Source: Streptomyces sp. ALI-76-A
GTDB taxonomy: Bacteria; Actinomycetota; Actinomycetes; Streptomycetales; Streptomycetaceae
Direction: 5' to 3'
NCBI RefSeq assembly: GCF_030287445.1
Contig: NZ_JASVWB010000004.1
Span: 1,411,501 to 1,475,500 of the forward strand
DNA length: 64,000 nucleotides
Positions within the stretch are counted from its first letter, which is position 1. The number at the start of each line of letters is the position of its first letter. Position numbers and translations under genes: made by a program. The notes beneath the pieces were generated by a model. The model saw only the letters and a list, made by a program, of their open reading frames with translations, was not told where the DNA came from and did no database searches. Positions 16,449 through 25,687 of the stretch are shown here, piece by piece.

Positions 16449-18002
16449 ATGCTTCTCGAGAGCTATCTGCAGGACACCTGGGCCGCGCCGGCGGCCACCG
16501 AAGCCCCCGCGGCCGACGTGCACGACGCCGTCACCGGAGAGTTGGTCTGCCGCGTCTCCTCCACGGGCCTCGACCTGGTGGCCGCGTTCGACCACGCCCG
16601 CCGCGCCGGCGGCCAGGCACTCCGGGTGCTGACCTTCCACCAGCGAGCAGACCTGCTGGACGCGGTCACCGCGGCTGTCCGCGCACGCCGCGAGGAGCTG
16701 TACGCCCTGTCGACCCGCGCCGGAGCCACCCTGGCGGACGCCCGCCACGACGTCGACGGCGGCATCCGCGTCCTGCGCGACTACGCGATCCGCGCACGCA
16801 CCGAACTGCCGGACGCGCCCCACCTTCTCGAAGGCCCCGCCGAACGCCTCACCCGGGGTGAGGACTTCCTCGGCGTCCACCTCGTCACCCCCTCACCGGG
16901 CCTGATGCTTCAGGTGAACGCCTTCAACTTCCCGGTCTGGGCACCCCTGGAGAAGCTGGCCCAGGCGCTGCTGGCCGGCCTGCCCAGCGTGATCAAGCCG
17001 GCCAGCCCCACCGCCTACCTCACCGAACACCTCGTGCGGATCGTCACCGACGCAGGGGTCCTGCCGCCCGGCTCCCTGCAACTGGTCGTCGGCTCGGCAC
17101 GGCCGGCGCTCGACCTGCTCCAGGAACAGGACATCCTCTCCTTCACCGGCTCGGCCGCCACCGCACAGACGCTGCGCACACATCCCAACCTGGTGGCCCG
17201 CTCCGTACGCTTCAACGCGGAGGCCGACTCCGTCAACGCCATCGTGCTGGCCCCGGACGTCACGCCCGGAACGCCGCTCTTCGAGGCGTTCGTACGCGAG
17301 GTCGTGACCGAGATGACGGTCAAGGCGGGCCAGAAGTGCACCGCGATCCGCCGCGTCCTCGTCCCACGGGAGCACGAGGCAGCCACGCTCGACGCCGTCG
17401 CAGCCGAGCTCGCCGGGGTGACCATCGGCAACCCCGCCGCGGAAGGAGTGCGGATGGGGGCGGTCGTCAGCCTCGCGCAGCGCGACGACGTACGCCGCGC
17501 GGTGCGGCGGATCGCGGAGTCCGGGCGCCTCGTCCACGGTGACCCGGACAAGGTGAGGGTGGTCGACGCCGACCCGCAGCGGGGGGCTTTCCTGGACACC
17601 CTCCTCATCTCCGCGGACCCGGACGCCGCCGCGCCCCACGAGGTGGAGCCGTTCGGACCGGCCGCGACCGTGCTGGCCTACCGCGACACCGCCCACGCCA
17701 TGGAGCTGGTGGCGCGCGGCCGGGGCAGCCTCGCCGCCTCGGTCGTCGGCGACGACCTCGCCTGGACGACCGCCTTCGTACGGGAGGCGGCCCCCTGGCA
17801 CGGCCGGCTGCACCTCATGGACTCGGTGAACATGACGCAGACCACCGGCCACGGATCACCGCTCCCCGCCCTGCGACACGGAGGCCCCGGCCGGGCCGGC
17901 GGGGGATCGGAGATGGCAGGCACCCGAGGCGTCCTCGACCTGATGCAACGCACGGCACTCCAGGCATCGCCCCGACTCCTCGACACCTTCCGTACCAAGT
18001 GA
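16449..18002 (+). CDS. PaaZ/BoxD-like aldehyde dehydrogenase
   Basis: A 517-aa aldehyde dehydrogenase of the subgroup formed by the PaaZ N-terminal domain and BoxD (3,4-dehydroadipyl-CoA semialdehyde dehydrogenase). The general-base Glu is in RFNAEADSVNA, the nucleophile Cys in KAGQKCTAIRR (about 297), and the subgroup-specific tail GHGSPLPALRHGGPGRAGGG near 470 is present. No C-terminal hydratase domain is attached, unlike PaaZ proper. It lies 70 bp after the dioxygenase and is probably co-transcribed, oxidising a semialdehyde from ring opening to an acid. Its last 147 bp overlap, antisense, the 3' end of the AI-2E-type transporter gene. Confidence 0.9.
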   Translation: MLLESYLQDTWAAPAATEAPAADVHDAVTGELVCRVSSTGLDLVAAFDHARRAGGQALRVLTFHQRADLLDAVTAAVRARREELYALSTRAGATLADARHDVDGGIRVLRDYAIRARTELPDAPHLLEGPAERLTRGEDFLGVHLVTPSPGLMLQVNAFNFPVWAPLEKLAQALLAGLPSVIKPASPTAYLTEHLVRIVTDAGVLPPGSLQLVVGSARPALDLLQEQDILSFTGSAATAQTLRTHPNLVARSVRFNAEADSVNAIVLAPDVTPGTPLFEAFVREVVTEMTVKAGQKCTAIRRVLVPREHEAATLDAVAAELAGVTIGNPAAEGVRMGAVVSLAQRDDVRRAVRRIAESGRLVHGDPDKVRVVDADPQRGAFLDTLLISADPDAAAPHEVEPFGPAATVLAYRDTAHAMELVARGRGSLAASVVGDDLAWTTAFVREAAPWHGRLHLMDSVNMTQTTGHGSPLPALRHGGPGRAGGGSEMAGTRGVLDLMQRTALQASPRLLDTFRTK

Positions 18003-19310
18003 CTTCGGTGTCGTCGGTGCGAGGGGTCCGTACGGTGTGACCGTCAGCGGCCCCGGCGGCACGGGCACGTCGTCGTGGGCGCCGATCATCGGGCTCTCGG
18101 TGATCCCCGCGGCCCCGCTCGCCGCTTCCGCGTGTCGCCCCCGGAGCTCTGAAATCACTCCGAACGCTGCTGCGGTCAGGGGCACAGCGAGGAGCATGCC
18201 GAGGATGCCGGCGACCGAGGCACCGGCCGTGAGTGCCATCAGGACCACCGCTGGGTGCATCTGCACCGTGCGGCTGTGGATCATGGGCTGGAGCACGTTC
18301 CCCTCGATTGCCTGGACGACGAGAAGCAGGCCGAGGACCCACAGCGCCTTCGTGGGACCGCCGTCCGCGAACGCGACGAGGACCGCGACCGCGCCCGACA
18401 GGAGGGCACCGAGGTAGGGGATGTAGGCGCCGATGAACACCAGTGCCCCGAGCCCGACGGCGTTCGGCACCTGGAGGATCAGCAGAACGACCGTCATGCA
18501 GACGGCGTCGATGAAGGCGATGATCGTGGTGCCGCGCATGAAGCCCTCGACCGCCTGAAAGGCGCGGCGGGCCATGGCGACAGCGGTGTCCCCGGAGCCG
18601 CGTGGCGCGAGGGAGCGCAGTGAGACGACGGCCTTGTCGGAGTCGCGCAGGAAGAAGAACAGCAGCAGGATCGCGAGCACCGCCGTCGCGATCATCTCCG
18701 TGAGCAGGCTGACGCCGCTCATCACGCCGGCGACCGCGGTGCCGCCGAACTGGGACGCCAGGTCCTTCGCGTTGGTGGCGATCTCGTCCAGTGAGGTCCC
18801 GGCCGCTTCGAACCTGTCGCTGATCGACTGCGCCGCGTCCCGCAGCGAGGAGATGATCTGGTCGCCGGTGTCAATCAGGGCGGTCACCACGATGTAGGCG
18901 GCCCCGCCCATGACCAGGACCACAGCGGCGCAGGTCAGCCCGGCGGCAAGGGACGTGTTGACTTTCAACGCGACCAGTCGCCGGTAGAGCGGGCCGAGCA
19001 GGGCCGCGCCGAGCAGCGCCAGCAGAACCGGCGTGACGACGGCCTGGAACGTGACGCAGAACCAGACGATCAGGGAGACGACGCCGCTGAGGAGGAGCAC
19101 CAGGGCGCTTCCGGCGGCGAGGCGCCGTGCGGGTTCCGGCAGCGGGCTCTGCCGGCCGCAGCCCGGCTGCGGCCGGCCCGCACCGGCCCCCTCATCGGCA
19201 GGCCGGTGCTGCGTATCGCCGGACGCGCTCGGTGCACCGGCTCTCTCTGATGGCCGGGCTGTCCCTCCGTGAAGACCTCTTCGAGGGTCTTTCGTACGGC
19301 TGCTGCTCAT
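17856..19310 (-). CDS. AI-2E-type (PerM/YdiK) membrane permease
   Basis: A 484-aa protein with about 7-8 membrane segments. A hydrophilic Gly/Pro/Arg-rich N-terminal tail (1-60) is followed by VLLLSGVVSLIVWFCVTF, then the family's long periplasmic loop (about 140-200, helical) and the conserved C-terminal block ALVFIGAYIPYLGALLSG and QAIEGNVLQPMIHSR. Members are proposed transporters of small signals, Na+/H+ or efflux substrates; the AI-2 label is historical. The C-terminal ~50 residues lie on the opposite strand of the aldehyde dehydrogenase gene and are low in similarity to the family, so the frame has probably read into a neighbour after losing its own stop. Confidence 0.88.
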   Translation of the reverse strand: MSSSRTKDPRRGLHGGTARPSERAGAPSASGDTQHRPADEGAGAGRPQPGCGRQSPLPEPARRLAAGSALVLLLSGVVSLIVWFCVTFQAVVTPVLLALLGAALLGPLYRRLVALKVNTSLAAGLTCAAVVLVMGGAAYIVVTALIDTGDQIISSLRDAAQSISDRFEAAGTSLDEIATNAKDLASQFGGTAVAGVMSGVSLLTEMIATAVLAILLLFFFLRDSDKAVVSLRSLAPRGSGDTAVAMARRAFQAVEGFMRGTTIIAFIDAVCMTVVLLILQVPNAVGLGALVFIGAYIPYLGALLSGAVAVLVAFADGGPTKALWVLGLLLVVQAIEGNVLQPMIHSRTVQMHPAVVLMALTAGASVAGILGMLLAVPLTAAAFGVISELRGRHAEAASGAAGITESPMIGAHDDVPVPPGPLTVTPYGPLAPTTPKSLGTEGVEESGRCLECRALHQVEDASGACHLRSPAGPAGASVSQGGER

Positions 19311-19469
19311 CGTGTTTCGTCTCGCCTCTCACACGCAGGCCGCCGACCGCGACCGGTACTCGACTGTGGCTTCGTGATTTCGAGCCGGACCGGCCGAGAT
19401 CGGGCAGTGGTGACGTCTGGTCAGGCTCGGGCGTCTGCGTTGGGGCCACCCTTGAGGTGGCGGTGCGGC

Positions 19470-19505
19470 GTGTGGGGCCCCGTCTGGTCGGACGGGGCCC
19501 CACAC
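19470..19505. terminator. strong hairpin terminator
   Basis: GTGTGGGGCCCCGTC (19470-19484) pairs perfectly over 15 bp with GACGGGGCCCCACAC (19491-19505) around a 6-base loop. It stands 5 bp beyond the stop codon of the duplicated permease gene on the minus strand and separates it from the AI-2E-type gene. Confidence 0.85.
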
Positions 19506-19509
19506 AGGG

Positions 19510-21753
19510 TCAGGAACGTCGGCGCAGGGCTCGCCGCCTGCTGCTCAGGGAGACGGCGCGCGATGCTGCCTCGGGCGCCGGTCCGATCGAGCCGGCTGGT
19601 ACGGGCTGCTCGGCTTGCCCACCGAGTGCCGGGGTGCCGCTGCCGTCCGTCGTGTCCGCCCCGTCGGTGCCGCGGGTGCGGTCGCGGCGGGCGATGGCCC
19701 AGTCGATGCCGATGTGGATCAGCAGGCACACGATGCCCCAGGTGGCGATGGTCCCCAGGTGGCCGGCGACACCGGAGCCGTCGAAGTAGACGGTGGCGCG
19801 GACGATGTCGACCGCGGCGGGCAGGGGCAGGATGCCGTTCAGGTCGCGGAAGAACTCGGGGACCATGTAGAGGGAGACGCCTCCGCCGGAGGCGGGGATC
19901 CCGGCCAGTAGGGCGATCACCAGGACGGGGATGATCCCGGCGATGCCGAGGGTGCGGGTGAAGACTCCGGTGAACATCGAGATGCTGAAGATCGTCAGGG
20001 CTCCGAAGCCGATCATCGCCCAGCCGTGGCTGTTGATCGCGCCGATCAGGACGTCGAACAGGAACCACAGCCACACGGCCATGCCGACCGCGTAGCCGGC
20101 GAGCATGGGCAGGAGCTGCCGCAGGCGCTTGATCTCAGGGGCACCGCCGCGCAGGACCGCCATGACCAGGAAGCCGGCCATGATCCAGGACATGGCCGCG
20201 TACATGCTGTTGCTGCCGCCTGAGTCGGAGTCGTTCAGCGGCTGGACGTCGGTCAGTTCCAGCTGCGTTTTCTGGCTCGCCGAGATCTGCTGGAACATCG
20301 ACTGCAGCGCGGAGTGCTGACTCGCGCCCGCGGCCGAGGAGGTGTACAGCGTGGCCTCGCCGCCCCTTGAGGTGGGCAGGACGTACACGCCGACCGTCTC
20401 GCCCTCGCGGATCTGGTCCGTCGCCGCGTCGAGGGAGGTGCTGGTGGTCAGGGAGAGCAGGTCGCCCAGGCCGTCCTGAAGACCGCGGGCCGCCTGCGTG
20501 GCCTGTTCCTGTGAGGCGCCGACGACCACGACGGGCATGTCGCGGACCTGCGGCTGGTGCAGGGAGGCACTCATCAGGCCGACGACGACGGTGAGGATGG
20601 TCAGCGGGAAGGCGGCCACCGCGAAGTACCGGAGCCGCTTGGAGCGCACCGGGCCACCGGCCATCGCGGGCCGGGGGAAGTGGGGGTCGTCGGTCGCCTC
20701 GGTGTTTGGAATGGTGATCCCCTTGCGGCGCTCCACCAGGAGGTTGAGCGCGAGGGCGGCGACGAGCCAGACGGCGAGGGTGAGCAGGTGGGTGCCGACG
20801 CCGCGGCCGTCGAAGTAGACGATGGAGCGCAGCGCCTCGCCCGCGGCCGGCAGCGGCAGCACGTTGTGCAGGAAGCCGAAGAAGCCGGGCATCGAGTGGA
20901 TCGGCATGGCGAGGTTGGAGGCGGGCACTCCGAAGACCATCCACAGCAGCATGCCGGGCAGCACCGCCAGTCCGCCCACGAGTTTCACGAACAGCAGCTG
21001 GCTGAGGGCCACGGCGCCCGTCGCGAGCAGGGCGACCCCGACGAACGCCGGGTAATGTCCGTCGACGGCGCCGACGACCGGTCCCAGGATCAGCCAGATC
21101 AGCGAGCTGGTCGCCACCGCCCAGCCGGCCAGCAGCGGCAGGAACCTGCGCACGGCGAGTAGATGCGGCACCGCCGCGATCATGCCGCTCAGCGGGGAGT
21201 ACCCGACCATCATCATGCCGATCGCGGCGAACAGCACCCCGATGCCCGAGCTGTCACCGGCGGGCAGAGGGGCGATGTCCTGGTTCTTCGTGGTCCAGTC
21301 GTGGCCGGCTGCCACCGGGGCGAGGAGCTGCTTGACCGTTCCGGCCTGTGAGGCGCCGGCTGCCTGGGCCGTGTAGAGGGTCGCCTCGGTGGCGCCGGCC
21401 GCGGGGATCTGCAAGACACCGGCGACGTCACGGTCCTTGAGCAGGTCGAGCGCCTCCGAGCGGTCGGCGACCAGCCGGGGATCGGCGGCGCCGTCCTCGG
21501 CGGACTCCAGCTCGTCGACGACGGACTGGGCCACGGCCCCCGAACCGACGACGGCGACCGGCATGTCCCGCGTCTTCGGCGAGTGCATGGTGCCCATGTA
21601 CGTCGCGTACATCATCGTGACCATGAGGAACGGCATGACGAAGAGGAAGACGTACTTGACGATCTTCATCTTCCGGTCCGCGTCGGACGTACCCGCCTCG
21701 GACGAAACCGGCTCACGCCCGCTCGCTTCGCGGACGGGGGTCGGTGTTTCCAT
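19510..21753 (-). CDS. internally duplicated ABC-2/DUF3533-like permease
   Basis: A 747-aa membrane protein made of two homologous halves (about 28-365 and 372-710). Each half starts with a membrane helix (MPFLMVTMMYATYMGTM and FPLTILTVVVGLMSASL), followed by matching RDMPVAVVGSG / RDMPVVVVGAS, an extracytoplasmic domain ending in TLYTAQAAGASQ / TLYTSSAAGASQ, and five helices with LPLPAAGEALRSIVYFDG / LPLPAAVDIVRATVYFDG. The unit resembles YhgE/Pip/DUF3533 and ABC-2 type permeases, and no ATPase is nearby. A ribosome site AGGAG precedes the ATG. Probably in one operon with the esterase and TetR genes; efflux or envelope export is a guess. Confidence 0.85.
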   Translation of the reverse strand: METPTPVREASGREPVSSEAGTSDADRKMKIVKYVFLFVMPFLMVTMMYATYMGTMHSPKTRDMPVAVVGSGAVAQSVVDELESAEDGAADPRLVADRSEALDLLKDRDVAGVLQIPAAGATEATLYTAQAAGASQAGTVKQLLAPVAAGHDWTTKNQDIAPLPAGDSSGIGVLFAAIGMMMVGYSPLSGMIAAVPHLLAVRRFLPLLAGWAVATSSLIWLILGPVVGAVDGHYPAFVGVALLATGAVALSQLLFVKLVGGLAVLPGMLLWMVFGVPASNLAMPIHSMPGFFGFLHNVLPLPAAGEALRSIVYFDGRGVGTHLLTLAVWLVAALALNLLVERRKGITIPNTEATDDPHFPRPAMAGGPVRSKRLRYFAVAAFPLTILTVVVGLMSASLHQPQVRDMPVVVVGASQEQATQAARGLQDGLGDLLSLTTSTSLDAATDQIREGETVGVYVLPTSRGGEATLYTSSAAGASQHSALQSMFQQISASQKTQLELTDVQPLNDSDSGGSNSMYAAMSWIMAGFLVMAVLRGGAPEIKRLRQLLPMLAGYAVGMAVWLWFLFDVLIGAINSHGWAMIGFGALTIFSISMFTGVFTRTLGIAGIIPVLVIALLAGIPASGGGVSLYMVPEFFRDLNGILPLPAAVDIVRATVYFDGSGVAGHLGTIATWGIVCLLIHIGIDWAIARRDRTRGTDGADTTDGSGTPALGGQAEQPVPAGSIGPAPEAASRAVSLSSRRRALRRRS

Positions 21754-21950
21754 GATGTGCTCCTGATCAATGTGCTGGGGCGCAAGGCGCAGGCGCCTTC
21801 TCCGCGCTGTGCGTGGGCATGGGCTGTCAGCCCGACCGGGAGCGCTCTCGCGCAGGGGCAGCCGGCCAGGCTCTGGAGGACTTCGATGTCGATGCGGGTG
21901 CGCGCCGAGGGGCGCGCCGCGTTCAGCGCCGAGTGACGCGCCGGTGTGTG

Positions 21951-22877
21951 TCAGCCGTACAGCGCGGCATCCAGCGCCCGCGCCTGCAGGCGCCAGAACT
22001 GCTGGGAAACGTCGGCCTTGGGGAACACCGCGTCGAACCCGTGGAACGCGCCCGGAACAATGTGGAGTTCGCAGGGGACTTTGCTGTCGCTGAGGCGGCG
22101 CGCGTACTCCACGTCTTCGTCATGGAAGAGATCGAGGGTGCCGACGCCGATCCAGGCCGGGGGGAGCCCGGTGAGGTCCTCGCGGCGGGCTGCGGCCGCG
22201 TACGGGGAGACGTCCGGGCCCGCTACGGCGTCGCCGAGGTAGGACGACCAGCCGTACTGGTTGCTCTTGGGAGTCCAAAGACGCATGTTCCGCGCGTCCA
22301 GGTCCGTTCTCGTCGTCGTGCGGTCGTCGAGCATCGGGTAGACCAGCAGTTGGAACACCGGCCGGATCTCGGCACGGTCATGGGCGAGCAGCGCGAGGGC
22401 CGCGGCGATTCCGCCACCCGCGCTGGCACCCCCGATCGCGATGCGGTCGATGTCGATGTGGAGTTCGCTCGCCCGCGCGATCAGGCCGCGCAGTGCGGCG
22501 TAGGCGTCCTCGACGGCCGCGGGCGCGGGACTGTCCGACGCCCGTCGATAACGGACCGCGGCGACGGTGATGCCGAGTTCGCGGGCGAAGGCGATGCTCG
22601 TCCGGTCGTCTTGTTCCGGGGCTCCGAAGATGAGGCCGCCGCCGTGTATCCACAGCAGGGCCGGAACAGCAGCCTTCAAGCCGGTCGGCTGGAAGACGCG
22701 GAGCGAGACGGACGGTGCGCCCTTCGGCCCGGGCACGACTATTTCCTGAACGGTGAGGTCGGTCCCAGGGGCGGTGGGGCGCGGCTTCAGACTCCGCATG
22801 AGGCGCGAGGTCACGGGCCCGTAGGACATCTTGGGGAGGAAGCGTGCGCGCGTGAGATCGGGGTGGAAGGCATTCAT
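21951..22877 (-). CDS. HSL-type alpha/beta-hydrolase (esterase)
   Basis: A 308-aa hormone-sensitive-lipase-family esterase. The oxyanion-hole motif is WIHGGGLIFG, the nucleophile Ser is in GGASAGGGIAAA (about 148-155), the acid Asp in GVGTLDLF and the His in PGAFHGFDAV. It hydrolyses short-chain or aryl esters and has no signal peptide. The start at 22877 (MNAFHPDLTRARFLPK) matches the family's N-terminus; a longer frame upstream looks non-coding. It lies between a TetR regulator and the duplicated permease, all leftward, suggesting an inducible hydrolysis/efflux unit. Confidence 0.9.
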   Translation of the reverse strand: MNAFHPDLTRARFLPKMSYGPVTSRLMRSLKPRPTAPGTDLTVQEIVVPGPKGAPSVSLRVFQPTGLKAAVPALLWIHGGGLIFGAPEQDDRTSIAFARELGITVAAVRYRRASDSPAPAAVEDAYAALRGLIARASELHIDIDRIAIGGASAGGGIAAALALLAHDRAEIRPVFQLLVYPMLDDRTTTRTDLDARNMRLWTPKSNQYGWSSYLGDAVAGPDVSPYAAAARREDLTGLPPAWIGVGTLDLFHDEDVEYARRLSDSKVPCELHIVPGAFHGFDAVFPKADVSQQFWRLQARALDAALYG

Positions 22878-23084
22878 CGGTTTCTCGGGCTCTCTTCTGC
22901 CGCACCGGCAGACCGGTGTGCGTTGGCGCGGTGGCGCCCGGCCGGCGCCGTGGCAAGCCGTTGCCGACGGAATGAGGATCGGTTCAGCGTGCATGGAATC
23001 GTTGCCATGAGGCGCTCCTCCTCATCAAGGGTTTGCGAGATCACGCGCCCCCCGGCGCGTGGACAGCGACACAGGTGGGGATGG

Positions 23085-23702
23085 CTAGGAAGCCGCCACG
23101 GCGGCACCGGTGGGAAGGCCGGCGCGCACGTGTAGAAGGCCCTCTCGGACAAGATCGGGCAGCGCGACGTCGGTGTGGCCTTGTGCCCACATCTCCATGG
23201 ACGTCCGCAGTACGGCAGCTGCCGCGGCGGCCAGCAGGCGAGGAGTCAAGTCCCGCTCGGCGTCGGTGCCGGTGCGTTCGGCGAAGAGTTCCGCGAGCTG
23301 CTGATCAGCCTGCTCGTACGTGACCAGGTGCTGTGCCCGCATCGACGGTTGCTCGCCGACCACGCGCATCAGCACCGCGATGTTGTCCCGTTGACCGGCG
23401 TATTGCGCGGCGAAGGACGGAAGCACCTGTGTCAGGGAGTCCCACGGCGGCTCCTCCGCGGGCCTGGCGCGCATGGCGTCGAGCAGGGAAGTGCCGCTCC
23501 GTACCAGGCCGTCGAGGATCGCCTCCTCGCGACTGGCGAAGTAGTTGCGAAACGTGCGCGGCGACACATCCACTGCCGCAGCGATCGCCTCCGGGGTGGC
23601 CGCGTCGAGTCCCCGCTCGACCATCAGGGACCAGGCCGCACGGCTCAATGCCGCCCGGGTCGCCAGCTTCTTCCGTTCGCGCAGGCTCGGCTCTTTCGTC
23701 AT
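23085..23702 (-). CDS. TetR-family regulator
   Basis: A 205-aa repressor. Its N-terminal HTH has LATRAALSRAAWSLMVERGL and PEAIAAAVDVSPRTFRNYF (recognition helix, about 38-56); the C-terminal ligand domain is helical (TetR_C-type). ATG at 23702 (MTKEPSLRERKKLATR) fits the family better than upstream in-frame codons. Two copies of the palindrome CTTGGCAAG sit 29-54 bp upstream and are a likely operator for self-repression. The esterase and permease genes downstream are the likely targets. Confidence 0.92.
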   Translation of the reverse strand: MTKEPSLRERKKLATRAALSRAAWSLMVERGLDAATPEAIAAAVDVSPRTFRNYFASREEAILDGLVRSGTSLLDAMRARPAEEPPWDSLTQVLPSFAAQYAGQRDNIAVLMRVVGEQPSMRAQHLVTYEQADQQLAELFAERTGTDAERDLTPRLLAAAAAAVLRTSMEMWAQGHTDVALPDLVREGLLHVRAGLPTGAAVAAS

Positions 23703-24154
23703 GCCGACCACCATCCAGGATTTTTTCCAGCTTGGCAAGTTTTCCTTCTTGGCAAGATCGGGTGAACGTGTCTAGTGTGGGCCGCGGCGGCAGCTCGTTA
23801 TGAGCCTGGCACTCCACCAAACGCCAGTCACGGCTGTTCGAACGCCCATGCCGCCGATGGTCATCGCCATGGCAAGCCGGTTCGCCGGCCCCCCTTTGGG
23901 GCAGCTCACCGTGCGCGCCCCACGGTGCCGTATTCCGACGCGCGGGCATGGTCTGAGACGCGCTGCGGCACAGCGCGCTCTTCGGGAACGCACAGGGCCA
24001 CTGTCGGCCCGGCGCGGGCCGTGCCCATCTCGGCCGGAGCGGTGCGAGGTCACGAAGCCGTAAGTAGTGGTCGCGGCCGGCGACTTCCTGAACCGGTGTC
24101 CACCGCACCTGGGCGATCCGGACGCGAACCGGCGATTCAACGAAGGAGATCCAG
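23703..24154. other. intergenic region, operator only
   Basis: Apart from the CTTGGCAAG pair at 23731-23756, I see no gene here. Frames exist on both strands but lack starts, family resemblance or consistent third-position bias. It may hold eroded sequence of the P450 locus whose remnants follow. Confidence 0.5.
23731..23756. promoter_or_regulatory. paired CTTGGCAAG operator
   Basis: CTTGGCAAG occurs at 23731-23739 and 23748-23756, 17 bp apart centre to centre. Each copy is itself a perfect 9-bp palindrome. Two dyads about 1.5-2 helical turns apart upstream of a TetR gene are typical of a site bound by two repressor dimers. Confidence 0.65.
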
Positions 24155-24289
24155 ATGAAAGAGAAGGCCGATGTTCCCAAGTGGGTTGCCTCCGGGCAGT
24201 ACGTGCTGATCGCGCCCCACCTGCACGACGCGGTCCGAGAGTCGGCCATGGTCTGCCCGGCCACCGCCGTCCACCTGGCGGAGTCGTGA
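24155..24289 (+). pseudogene. internally deleted [3Fe-4S]-type ferredoxin
   Basis: Ribosome site AAGGAG precedes the ATG. The 44-residue product reads like the two ends of a SoyB-type P450 ferredoxin joined together: [14 protein letters not shown], then [21 protein letters not shown]. In the family the first part contains cluster Cys (C-x-G-x-G-QC) and ~20 residues lie in the gap. Here the Cys before VLIAP is Tyr and only one Cys remains, so no cluster can form. The stop overlaps the start of the reductase gene (GTGA), showing the original operon order ferredoxin then reductase. Confidence 0.75.
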
Positions 24290-25477
24290 ACCGGGTCGTC
24301 ATTGTCGGCGCGTCGGCGGGCGGGCTGGCCACTGCGGAGGCGCTGCGCAGGCTGGGGTACGAGTGTGGGCTCACACTCGTCGGCCGCGAGAAGCATCTGC
24401 CGTACGATCGCCCGCCGTTGTCGAAGCAGATCCTGACGGGGGAGTGGCAGCCGGACCGGCTGCCACTGCGTCGGCCGGAGGACATCGACGCGCTGGGGCT
24501 GGACCTACGTCTGGGCATGACCGCGAGCGGGCTGGATACGGCGAGGCGCACCGTGGGTCTGGCCGACGGCACCCGCGTGTCGTACGACGCCCTGGTCATC
24601 GCGACCGGAGTCCGTCCCCGTGACCTGCCCGGAACCGAAGGGCTGGCGGGAGTGCACACGCTGCGCACCCTGGAGGACGCTCTGGCGTTCAAGGCGCGGC
24701 TGCGGCCCGGGCGGAGACTGGTGATCGTCGGCGCCGGGTTCATCGGTGCCGAGGCGGCCGCCGTGGCCCGTGGAGGTCACGCTCCTGGAGGCGGCTCCCC
24801 TCCCTCTGGCGCAGGCTGTCGGTGAACAGGCCGGTCAGTTCCTGGCCCAGATCCACCGTGACCACGGGGTCCGGCTGCACACCAGAGCCCAGGTCGCCGG
24901 AATCCTCGGGGCCGACGGCGAGGTCCGTGGCGTCGGGCTGGTCGACGGAACCGTCCTCCCGGCGGACGACGTACTGGTCGCCATCGGCTCCCTGCCCAAC
25001 ACCGAGTGGCTGGCCGGCAGCGGGCTCACCGTGGACAACGGACTGGTCTGCGACGAGTTCAGCGCGGCCGCACCCGGCGTGTACGGGGTCGGGGACGTGG
25101 CGCGCTGGCACAACCCGCTCTTCGGTACGGCGATGCGCATCGAGCACCGCACCAACGCCGCCGAGCAGGGCATGGCCGTCGCCCGCAACCTGCTGAACCC
25201 GGACACGCGGCGGCCGTTCGCGCCGGTGCCGTACTTCTGGTCCGACCAGTACGAGATGAGGATCCAGGCGTACGGATACCTCCGCGGCCACGACGAAGCG
25301 CTGGTCATGGAACACGACTCGGCGCAGCGACGGCTCCTCGTCGCCTACCGGACAGGGGACCGGCTGGCCGGCGTACTCGCCGTGGGCCTGCCGCCGAAGA
25401 CCGTCCGAGCCATGCGGGCCCTCGTCGCGGCCGGCACCGCATGGGAGTCGGCCGCCAGTGACGCAGCCGCCGCCTGA
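24286..25477 (+). pseudogene. frameshifted ferredoxin reductase
   Basis: Together two frames encode a ferredoxin reductase of the rubredoxin/putidaredoxin-reductase family. Frame one (24286 to about 24765) has [28 protein letters not shown] and [18 protein letters not shown]. Frame two (about 24768-25477) continues with [23 protein letters not shown] and YFWSDQYEMRIQAYG to a normal C-terminus. At the junction the residues normally joining ARG to LEVTLLEA are missing, so a small deletion shifted the frame inside the NAD-binding motif. Unless the change is a sequencing error the enzyme is dead. It is a second, decayed copy of the redox partner type seen intact at 9896-11137. Confidence 0.85.
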
Positions 25478-25495
25478 CCGCGAGCTCAACGACTC

Positions 25496-25687
25496 GGCGA
25501 CGTCGCCTTCGGCTACGGCATCCACCAGTGCCTGCGCCGGCCCCCGGCCCGCGTCGAACTCCAGGTGGCCCTTCCCCCCCTGCTGCGCAGGCTGCCCGGG
25601 CTGCGGCTGGCGGTGCCGCTGGAGGAGTTGCGGCTCCGGCACGACATGGCCGTCTACGGCGTCCGCGAGCTGCCGGTCGCCTGGTGA
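25496..25687 (+). pseudogene. C-terminal remnant of a cytochrome P450
   Basis: A 63-codon open stretch encodes the end of a P450: haem loop VAFGYGIHQCLRRPPARVEL (Cys ligand present), LPPLLRRLPGLRLAVPLEEL and the terminal DMAVYGVRELPVAW before TGA. Nothing upstream encodes the other ~330 residues. A frame just upstream reads PDRELND, as normally precedes the haem loop, suggesting a further frameshift at about 25495. It follows the broken ferredoxin and reductase, so a complete P450 unit once lay here. Confidence 0.8.
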
